A stretch of 5,336 nt of DNA from Bryobacterales bacterium (GTDB taxonomy: Bacteria; Cyanobacteriota; Vampirovibrionia; Obscuribacterales; Obscuribacteraceae): NCBI GenBank assembly GCA_903970295.1, contig CAJCHQ010000454.1, forward strand, positions 1 to 5,336, in the 5' to 3' direction. Of the stretch, positions 1 through 5,336 are shown one piece after another. The notes under the pieces were generated by a model. It was given only the letters and a program-made list of their open reading frames with translations, did not search any database and was not told where the DNA came from. Each line of letters opens with the position of its first letter. Within the stretch, counting starts at the first letter, position 1. A program made the position numbers and the translations under genes.

Positions 1-480
1 GTCATCACCGTCGATAGACAACCGCTGCAATGTTTTGTAAACGGACTCGGGATGCGGTTTGTGATTGGCCACATCCTGGGCCCCTATCAGCAAACAGAAA
101 TAATCGAGAAGATTGTGGTGCCTTAAAACTGTTTCAACTAAAGGTCTGCGCTTGGACGATGCGATTGAAATTTTCACATCCGCAGCCTTAAGTCTGTCCA
201 ACATATCTTTCAAAAAGGGGAACAACGGGCAGATTTCGATCGTTTTTGCGTCGTATACGGCGCGATAGCGAGTAGCCACTTCCAACCAATATTCTTCGCT
301 TTTGTCCGGGAAAATGATCTCCATCTGGCGCATCAACGGCACGCCAATCAAGACTCGCCATTCTTCAAAAACATTCTCAGTCAGCTTATATTCATCGACG
401 CATTGCCGCATCACATCAACAATGCCCGGAGCCGAATCTACGAGGGTTCCATCGAAATCGAAAATCGCCAGTTTGTACAA
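1..480 (-). CDS. HAD-superfamily hydrolase, phosphoglycolate phosphatase-like (3' end outside window)
   Basis: Probable cytoplasmic phosphatase acting on a small phosphorylated metabolite. The 160 visible residues carry HAD motif I near the N-terminus (DFDGT, with nucleophile D8 and acid/base D10, followed by LVDSAPG), a helical cap region (about residues 15-85), motif II at IASSK (S108/S109) and motif III lysine K141 in NHKPHPE. This order matches the Gph/PpaX/beta-phosphoglucomutase-like subfamily with an alpha-helical cap; motif IV (the GD...D metal-binding acids) would lie just past the window edge. The start is inferred as TTG at 478-480: an in-frame stop lies four codons upstream, and the next ATG/GTG would remove motif I. 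It begins one base after the carA stop and has no clear Shine-Dalgarno, so translation is probably coupled to carA. The family is secure; the substrate (phosphoglycolate, pyrophosphate or a sugar phosphate) cannot be told from this fragment. Confidence 0.88.
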   Translation of the reverse strand, partial: MYKLAIFDFDGTLVDSAPGIVDVMRQCVDEYKLTENVFEEWRVLIGVPLMRQMEIIFPDKSEEYWLEVATRYRAVYDAKTIEICPLFPFLKDMLDRLKAADVKISIASSKRRPLVETVLRHHNLLDYFCLLIGAQDVANHKPHPESVYKTLQRLSIDGDD

Positions 481-481
481 A

Positions 482-1633
482 TCAAACGCTCACTTTGCCG
501 TTGGATTCGATCAGCTGATAAAACCGATCGAACAGGTAATTCGAATCATGCGGTCCAGGGCTGGCTTCAGGATGATACTGAACGGCAAAAATGGGCTTCG
601 TCTTGTGCTTGAATCCCTCAACACTGTGATCGTTCAAATTGACGTGAGTAAGCTCGAGAGTTTCGGGAATCGACTTTTCGTCAACGGCAAAACCATGATT
701 CTGGCAGGTGATTTCGATTTTTCCCGTGGTCATATCTTTGACTGGTTGATTGCCACCACGATGACCGAATTTCAGTTTGTATGTGGACGCGCCCAGAGCG
801 ATAGACAAAAGCTGATGCCCGAGACAGATGCCGAACATCGGAATGCCTGAGTCTATGAGCGCAGACAGTTGCCCGATAATGTCTTTGCAGGCTGCTGGAT
901 CGCCGGGTCCATTCGAAAGAAATATGCCGGACGGTCGGCTGGACAATATGGTTTCCGCTTTTGTATCGGCTGGATATACGGTCAGCGTGGCATCTTTGAG
1001 GGCTAGCTGGCGCAGGATGTTTTGTTTGATGCCGTAATCGAGAACAGCAATTCTGTGCTTGCCACTTCCTACCGAATAAGATTTTTTCGTCGTCACCTCA
1101 GAGGTGAAATCGGCTCCGACCATAGACTGCGAAGACTGGGCGACTTTCACCAATCGATCGGGATCTAAAGTTTCGGTGGAGATAGCACAGCGCATTGCAC
1201 CTTTCTCCCGAATATGCCGGGTGACGGCGCGCGTGTCGATGTCGGTGATACCAATGACGTTTTGCTTAGCCATGAATTCGGCCAGGGAAGCAGTAGCGCG
1301 CCATGAACTGTAACGACGACTGAGATTGCGAATGACGAGACCGCGCGCATGGATGATACCGTTTTGCGACTCGAGGTCTTCGTCGGTGGATCCGTAGTTG
1401 CCTATCTCCGGATAAGTCAAGGTGACCACCTGCCCGGCGTAGCTGGGATCGGTCAAAATTTCTTGGTAGCCGGTCAGGCTGGTATTGAAAACTATTTCAC
1501 CGACAACAGTGCCGGTCGCGCCGAAAGCATATCCTCGGAAATACTTGCCATCTTCGAGAGCTAACAGACAGGCTGGACCGGGTGGCTGAAAAAGTGGGTC
1601 AGTTGATGGTTTCGAGTTGTCAGCTGTGCTCAA
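482..1633 (-). CDS. carA: Carbamoyl-phosphate synthase small (glutaminase) subunit
   Basis: Hydrolyses glutamine and passes ammonia to CarB, which makes carbamoyl phosphate for pyrimidine and arginine synthesis in the cytoplasm. The 383 residues match the usual length (E. coli CarA is about 382). The N-terminal CPSase small-chain domain (about residues 22-155) contains FNTSLTGYQEILTDPSY and SRRYSSWRA. The C-terminal class I glutamine amidotransferase domain (about 193-380) has NGPGDP (241-246), the nucleophile elbow GICLGHQ with C270, QNHGFAV, and the catalytic H354/E356 in QYHPEASPGPHDS, so the triad is intact. The start is TTG at 1631-1633, supported by AGGAG six bases upstream; the first in-frame ATG is at codon 121, inside the conserved domain. 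Residues 1-20 are a short polar, proline-rich extension before the conserved LLALEDG. carB is not adjacent in the window; a HAD phosphatase gene follows one base after the stop. Confidence 0.97.
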   Translation of the reverse strand: MSTADNSKPSTDPLFQPPGPACLLALEDGKYFRGYAFGATGTVVGEIVFNTSLTGYQEILTDPSYAGQVVTLTYPEIGNYGSTDEDLESQNGIIHARGLVIRNLSRRYSSWRATASLAEFMAKQNVIGITDIDTRAVTRHIREKGAMRCAISTETLDPDRLVKVAQSSQSMVGADFTSEVTTKKSYSVGSGKHRIAVLDYGIKQNILRQLALKDATLTVYPADTKAETILSSRPSGIFLSNGPGDPAACKDIIGQLSALIDSGIPMFGICLGHQLLSIALGASTYKLKFGHRGGNQPVKDMTTGKIEITCQNHGFAVDEKSIPETLELTHVNLNDHSVEGFKHKTKPIFAVQYHPEASPGPHDSNYLFDRFYQLIESNGKVSV

Positions 1634-1639
1634 TTGAGA

Positions 1640-1645
1640 CTCCTC
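1640..1645 (-). promoter_or_regulatory. Ribosome-binding site of carA
   Basis: On the minus strand this reads GAGGAG, a near-complete Shine-Dalgarno, with six bases between it and the TTG at 1631-1633. It is the main reason for accepting a TTG start for carA. Confidence 0.75.
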
Positions 1646-1655
1646 TTGTAAAACT

Positions 1656-1661
1656 ATCTTA
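1656..1661 (-). promoter_or_regulatory. Candidate -10 box for the carA-HAD transcript
   Basis: TAAGAT on the minus strand is five of six to the TATAAT consensus and lies about 22 bases before the carA start codon. Seventeen bases further upstream the sequence is TGCATT, a poor -35 match, so the promoter is only tentative. If it is real, the leader would be very short, leaving little room for attenuation control between promoter and ribosome-binding site. Confidence 0.3.
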
Positions 1662-1914
1662 CCGAAAATTCGCAGTAAAATGCAGCCTCAGCTAATTTTC
1701 ATAGTCCCGACCGCAACGAACCATTGCCAAGGAAGCTAAGCCGTTGGCTGGCAGCCGGCTGTTACTGCAACAGTATCCTACGCCGACGACCGGCAAAGCA
1801 AATTCTAGCGACTGTTCTGCTTACATAGCCAAATGATCGACTAGAGTTTGACCGCGGTGCTTGACGCGAAGAGTGATTGGAGAGTTTTAAGTTACAGATT
1901 GGAAAGTAACGTCA

Positions 1915-1948
1915 TCGAGGTAATCGCCCGCTCACAGCACCACCTCGA
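1915..1948. repeat. Inverted repeat, 7-bp arms, 20-base spacer
   Basis: TCGAGGT at 1915-1921 is the exact reverse complement of ACCTCGA at 1942-1948. The long spacer makes a stable RNA hairpin uncertain, and no run of T follows, so it is not a convincing terminator. It could be a binding site for a dimeric regulator upstream of ndhB, or chance; 7-bp arms at this spacing are not rare in a few hundred bases. Confidence 0.35.
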
Positions 1949-1999
1949 CCTGCCGAGATTTCGTGCATGATTACTTTATTTATTGGAGTTTGCAGTTAG

Positions 2000-2031
2000 T
2001 TGCCCTTTGATTAGCCGCAGATAGGTAGAAT
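2000..2031 (+). promoter_or_regulatory. Weak candidate promoter for ndhB
   Basis: TAGAAT at 2026-2031 is five of six to the -10 consensus and stands about 58 bases before the ndhB start. The best -35-like hexamer, TTGCCC at 2000-2005, is 20 bases upstream, longer than the usual 16-18. A shifted -10 (TAGGTA, 2022-2027) would give 16-base spacing but matches poorly. The call is tentative. Confidence 0.25.
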
Positions 2032-2032
2032 T

Positions 2033-2061
2033 AGTTGCTCTGGTCGATAGCCAAAGCAACT
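2033..2061 (+). repeat. Interrupted palindrome / stem-loop in the ndhB leader
   Basis: AGTTGCT (2033-2039) pairs exactly with AGCAACT (2055-2061). After one C/A mismatch (2040/2054), TGG (2041-2043) pairs with CCA (2051-2053), leaving a 7-base loop at 2044-2050. That gives ten base pairs around a single mismatch. It ends 27 bases before the ndhB ATG, outside the ribosome-binding region. No T-tract follows directly, so it does not look like an intrinsic terminator. It may be an RNA hairpin in the 5' leader, or, if transcription starts near 2038 from the TAGAAT box, an operator-like dyad over the start site. Confidence 0.55.
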
Positions 2062-2088
2062 CTTGTTATCCGGGGTGTCAATCTTTAG

Positions 2089-3651
2089 ATGAACGGACTC
2101 GAAACCTACACGCAAGCGCTTGAATACCTGCTGCCAGAAATATTTGTCGTCATTGCCATAATCTTTACTACGCTCTGGAATCTCTTCTTTCCTAGATACA
2201 GAGAAATGACACCAGTGTGGGCTTGTTTAGGTTTAGGCAGCGGATTCTGCGCTTTGCTGGCACAGTTTTTCAAACCGCAAGTTTTGTTGTTCAACGGTTT
2301 GTTGACAGTCGATGTGCTCACGCTAACGATCGGATTGATTACTACTTTTGTCGGCATCTTAGTTGTGCTGATGACTATGGGCTACGAGCATCATCTTGGC
2401 AAACATCGCGGTGAGTTCTATGCAGTCCTTCTAACAGCAATCGTATCCGTGATGTTCCTGGCCGGAACAACTGATCTAATCATGCTCTTCGTGGCGCTTG
2501 AAACTTTGAGTATATGCTGTGTCCTCTTGTCCGGCTTCACCAAGCGCGATGAGAAGAGCAGCGAAGCTTCACTCAAATATTTGCTCTCTACTGCCGCTGT
2601 CACAGCTACTTTGCTCTATGGTTTTTCCTTCCTCTATGGACTGACAGGCGCAACAAACTATCTGATCATTGCCGACAAGTTGAGCTTGATTCACTTGCCG
2701 CCTTATTCGCTGATCAAAGTATTCATTCTGTTGCTTGTGCTCAGTGCAATTGGCTTCAAGCTGTCGATTGTGCCGTTCCATATGTGGACACCAGATGTTT
2801 ACGAAGGCGCACCAACCCCCGTCACGGCGTTCCTTTCCATTGGCTCGAAGATTGGTGGTTTTGCAGTCGCATTAAGATTGCTGACGACCATCTTTTTGAA
2901 AGACTCGACCGATTGGTCATTAGTGCTAAGCGCACTAGCCATACTCTCGATGGTGATGGGCAATCTGATCGCTCTGGCCCAAACATCTTTCAAACGAATG
3001 CTCGCTTACTCGTCAATCGCCCATGTTGGCTATATGTTGATCGGCCTGGTCGCCGCAAACTCGATCGGTTTGTCGACGATGATCTTCTACATTGTCATTT
3101 ACGGTTTTATGAACCTCGGCGCTTTCGCCGGTGCCATTCTATTTAGCAATGAAACTGGCAGCGATTCGATCGATGCCTTCGACGGATACATGCGCAAACG
3201 CCCGTGGAAAGCGCTTCTTCTTGGAGTCTGCCTGGTCAACCTGGCAGGTCTGCCGCTGCCACCAGCCGGCTTCTTCGCTAAGGTGCTCGTCTTCGGAGCC
3301 GGATTGCAAATCACAACCAATGTCGGCGGTTTGCCGCTCGGTTGGTTGCTGGTCTCAGTCGCACTAATCACTTCGATACCAGCGGTGTATTACTACACGC
3401 GTGTCGTGATCAAGATGATTGTCAAAGAACCATCGCCCGAAGTGGCTGCATTGCCCGATGAACCGATGTATCTCGATAGCCCTCAATTCCCAACCTTTGC
3501 CTGCCTGGCCATTAGCGTCGGCGCAATGGTACTTCTGGGCACAGGCTACGTCAGCGCATTGATGAATATGTCACAAGCAGCAGTTCAACCACTACTCGGT
3601 CAAAGCGGTGGCACTCCGCTTGGGTATTTGCCCGAGAAGCTACCACGATAG
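2089..3651 (+). CDS. ndhB: NADH dehydrogenase (complex I/NDH-1) membrane subunit NdhB/NuoN
   Basis: Antiporter-like, proton-pumping subunit of the membrane arm of respiratory complex I/NDH-1. The 520 residues match cyanobacterial NdhB (about 520) and exceed E. coli NuoN (about 485). The protein is hydrophobic throughout, with roughly 14 membrane segments. Signature stretches are ETLSICCVLLSGFTKRD (138-154), SSEASLKYLL, GFKLSIVPFHMWTPDVYEGAP (222-242), GSK (252-254), FKRMLAYSSIAHVGY (301-315) and PPAGFFAK (391-398). The charged residues expected of the proton path are present: E138, K224, K254 and K398, which I align with E. coli NuoN E133, K217, K247 and K395. The start is ATG at 2089; only a weak GGGGTG at 2072-2077 precedes it, 11 bases away. 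The gene is not next to other nuo/ndh genes here, as is usual for cyanobacterial ndhB, and its stop overlaps the next gene by one base. Confidence 0.96.
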   Translation: MNGLETYTQALEYLLPEIFVVIAIIFTTLWNLFFPRYREMTPVWACLGLGSGFCALLAQFFKPQVLLFNGLLTVDVLTLTIGLITTFVGILVVLMTMGYEHHLGKHRGEFYAVLLTAIVSVMFLAGTTDLIMLFVALETLSICCVLLSGFTKRDEKSSEASLKYLLSTAAVTATLLYGFSFLYGLTGATNYLIIADKLSLIHLPPYSLIKVFILLLVLSAIGFKLSIVPFHMWTPDVYEGAPTPVTAFLSIGSKIGGFAVALRLLTTIFLKDSTDWSLVLSALAILSMVMGNLIALAQTSFKRMLAYSSIAHVGYMLIGLVAANSIGLSTMIFYIVIYGFMNLGAFAGAILFSNETGSDSIDAFDGYMRKRPWKALLLGVCLVNLAGLPLPPAGFFAKVLVFGAGLQITTNVGGLPLGWLLVSVALITSIPAVYYYTRVVIKMIVKEPSPEVAALPDEPMYLDSPQFPTFACLAISVGAMVLLGTGYVSALMNMSQAAVQPLLGQSGGTPLGYLPEKLPR

Positions 3652-5336
3652 TGAACGGCGAGGAGCTTACTGAAATTGGTCCGTCGGAGCCTGCGCCGGT
3701 CAATATCAGAAGCGATAGCAAGTTTAATCTCGGCTCCGCTCGGCACACAGTTCTCTTTGCGTTGCCGCTCGCTCTCAGCCTGATCGTTCTTTACTGGCCG
3801 TTGCTGAGCGGGCAGAAGTCGTACTTCGTTTCGGATCACGCTTATTATTTCGAGCCTTTTACTCGCTTCATCAGTGAAGCATTGAAAGAAGGGCGGCTGC
3901 CCTTGTGGAATCCATATCTTTTCTGCGGCATGTCGCAGATAGCGGTGCCGTCGCCGGGAATGTTTTACCCAGGCACCTTACTTTATGGAATGATGCCCTA
4001 CTCACAGGCTCTAGCCAGTCAGATGGTCGTGCACCAGACATTAGCCGGAGTCGGCATGTTCTTGCTGGTTTCCAGTTTCGGCTGGGGCATAGCACCAGCA
4101 GCAGTGGCGGCCCTGATTGCCAGTCTGACTGGTTACATGTTTTCGCTGACGTCGAATTTCACGCTTGCGGCAACAGCATCCACTTTGCCCATGGTTCTGT
4201 GGTGTTTTCGCTCGATCGCCGTTTGCCAGGCGACAGAAAGGCGCGAAGCGATGTTCTGGTTTCTGGCCGCGGCAAGCGCTTCTATTTATTTGTTCATCGC
4301 CGCCGGGCGCCCCGAAATTTTCGTGCCGGGTACAGGCCTATTGGTGGCGTTTCTAATTCTTGATGGTATCAACAATCAAAATAGAGGAGTGCCGTCATCA
4401 GGTGTCTGGGCTTCGTGGCGCTGGCAAGTAATAGCTTTTTGCACCGGTGCGCTGATGTCTCTGCCTCTGATTTTGCCTTTGCTCGAGTGGGTCAAACTTT
4501 CACCGCGTGCACATGGTCTTACTCTCAGTCATATCTTTATGTGGAGCGTCAACTGGTACGACCTGGTGTGCATGTTCTTTGCACAACCCTTCGGTGACCT
4601 GCTTGTACTTGGTGCTCCCCTGCTAGGGCTGGTGGCGACGCGCCAAGTATTCATTCCGTATCTCACCTCAGCTTTCATCGGTCCTGTATGCCTGACTCTC
4701 GCCATCTGGGGATTTTTCGACAAGAATTGGACCTGGCGATTATGGGTCGGAATATCGATGGTAGTCGCCCTGATTTTTTGTCTCGGCGAGAATACGCCGT
4801 TGGCACCACTAGTGATGCACGCGATTCCGGCACTGGCTGTCTTTCGTTATCCAATCAAATGGCTGATATTCCCAATCATTTTTCTAGCCATCGCAGCCGC
4901 GAGAGGCACACAGATCAGCTTGAAAAATGAGTTGGGCCAAGCGGCAAGATTGACTGCAGGAATACTGTGGGCGTTAGGTCTCGTCGCCGGCGTTGCCTTT
5001 TTGATTCTGGGCAACAATCACATCTACCTGCAAATAGGTCCAGTGAAAATACCCAGTCAGGGAGTATTTTTGCTAGGCAAGCCGGTCGTCACGTCTTCCA
5101 TATTGGGACTGCTCACTGTCGCGTGGGCAACATTGTTAAAAAGAGGAACACTATCGATTCGTAATGCTGAAGTGATCGCTATCGTCGGTTTAGCCACCAA
5201 TCTTCTTGTTGTTGCAGCGCTCTCGATGCAGATGACAACCGATAGTGATTTCTATCAGAAACCACCGGTGCTCAAACAATGGTTACAGCAAATTGAACCT
5301 GGCACTCGCGGGCGCATCCTCAATCTTTATTTCGAT
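3651..5336 (+). CDS. Polytopic membrane protein, YfhO-like GT-C glycosyltransferase family (3' end outside window)
   Basis: Probable integral-membrane GT-C glycosyltransferase that would move a sugar from a lipid-linked donor to a cell-surface acceptor. The frame is open for 562 codons to the window edge. A polar N-tail (residues 1-30) precedes a first membrane helix (about 32-52). A loop with SDHAYYFEPF follows, where D62 sits where GT-C enzymes place their catalytic acid, and then GRLPLWNPYLFCG (81-93) and FYPGTLLY, motifs I associate with YfhO-like proteins. About 12-14 more hydrophobic segments follow, with VFRYPIKW at 398-404. The last visible part (about 533-562, YQKPPVLKQWL...GTRGRI) resembles the start of the soluble C-terminal region in this family. 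The start is GTG at 3651, sharing one base with the ndhB TAG; no in-frame ATG lies nearby upstream, and the ribosome-binding site is weak (GAGAAG, 3634-3639), suggesting coupling to ndhB. The substrate is unknown. Confidence 0.75.
   Translation, partial: MNGEELTEIGPSEPAPVNIRSDSKFNLGSARHTVLFALPLALSLIVLYWPLLSGQKSYFVSDHAYYFEPFTRFISEALKEGRLPLWNPYLFCGMSQIAVPSPGMFYPGTLLYGMMPYSQALASQMVVHQTLAGVGMFLLVSSFGWGIAPAAVAALIASLTGYMFSLTSNFTLAATASTLPMVLWCFRSIAVCQATERREAMFWFLAAASASIYLFIAAGRPEIFVPGTGLLVAFLILDGINNQNRGVPSSGVWASWRWQVIAFCTGALMSLPLILPLLEWVKLSPRAHGLTLSHIFMWSVNWYDLVCMFFAQPFGDLLVLGAPLLGLVATRQVFIPYLTSAFIGPVCLTLAIWGFFDKNWTWRLWVGISMVVALIFCLGENTPLAPLVMHAIPALAVFRYPIKWLIFPIIFLAIAAARGTQISLKNELGQAARLTAGILWALGLVAGVAFLILGNNHIYLQIGPVKIPSQGVFLLGKPVVTSSILGLLTVAWATLLKRGTLSIRNAEVIAIVGLATNLLVVAALSMQMTTDSDFYQKPPVLKQWLQQIEPGTRGRILNLYFD

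Larger units (their letters stand above)
1634..2088. other. Divergent intergenic region between carA and ndhB
   Basis: These 455 bases separate two genes that are transcribed away from each other. I find no ORF of convincing length on either strand and no recognisable tRNA: no acceptor-stem pairing with a T-loop GGTTCGA-type motif and CCA. The region must hold the promoters of both operons. It contains several short inverted repeats (the palindrome CAGCCGGCTG at 1752-1761, TACTG/CAGTA at 1763-1775, GTTAC/GTAAC at 1891-1910) plus two better ones listed separately. A small RNA is possible, but no T-tract terminator marks one. Confidence 0.8.

Noticed and set aside
302..850. Plus-strand open frame of 182 codons
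   Set aside because: It lies antisense across the HAD gene and carA, both of which have intact catalytic motifs. Its translation has no recognisable domain, so it is a shadow of the coding strand.
1967..1999. Ten-codon ORF (MITLFIGVCS) in the ndhB leader as a leader peptide
   Set aside because: It has no ribosome-binding site, no run of regulatory codons and no attenuator after it. An ORF of this size is expected by chance.
2033..2061. tRNA anticodon-like arm (stem with 7-base loop)
   Set aside because: No D-arm, T-arm or acceptor pairing could be found in the flanking sequence.
2033..2080. Intrinsic terminator from the 2033-2061 stem-loop
   Set aside because: The bases after the stem (CTTGTTATCC) are not a T-tract, and the stem is only moderately GC-rich.
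1634..2088. CRISPR array, insertion sequence or attachment site
   Set aside because: There are no regularly spaced direct repeats, no transposase frame and no terminal inverted repeats with target duplication. The dyads present are short and unrelated to each other.
3905..4363. Plus-strand open frame of 152 codons
   Set aside because: It sits in another frame inside the GT-C-like membrane protein, whose own frame is open from 3651 to the window end with coherent membrane segments. The alternative translation is Arg/Ser-rich and featureless.

Overview
The window looks like ordinary chromosomal DNA from a bacterium of the cyanobacterial lineage. It holds four protein genes in two divergently transcribed pairs, separated by a 455-base non-coding gap. 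Base composition is balanced, close to half G+C by eye. The lineage guess rests on two things. The NdhB/NuoN protein is close to the cyanobacterial type in length and core motifs, and its gene stands alone rather than inside a nuo cluster. CarA is also of a cyanobacteria-like type. A non-photosynthetic relative (Vampirovibrionia/Melainabacteria, for example an Obscuribacter-like organism with a respiratory chain) is my best guess, but no photosynthesis or other decisive marker gene lies in the window.

Left half, minus strand: carA (482-1633) encodes the glutaminase subunit of carbamoyl-phosphate synthetase. It is followed one base after its stop by a HAD-family phosphatase gene (1-480) whose 3' end lies outside the window. 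The two are almost certainly one transcript. Both appear to start with TTG; carA has a strong AGGAG ribosome-binding site, while the HAD gene has none and probably depends on translational coupling.

Middle (1634-2088): no supportable gene or tRNA. It holds the divergent promoters (only weakly visible) and several inverted repeats. The best is a 10-bp interrupted stem with a 7-base loop at 2033-2061, just upstream of ndhB.

Right half, plus strand: ndhB/nuoN (2089-3651), a proton-pumping membrane subunit of respiratory complex I/NDH-1, shares one base with the GTG start of a large polytopic membrane protein (3651 to beyond the window end). That protein has features of the YfhO/GT-C family of membrane glycosyltransferases. 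The pairing is tight but functionally unexplained.

No mobile element, CRISPR array, phage gene or rRNA was seen, and nothing that amounts to a clearly new system. The points most worth checking are the ndhB leader dyad, the one-base ndhB/GT-C overlap, and the carA-HAD coupling.
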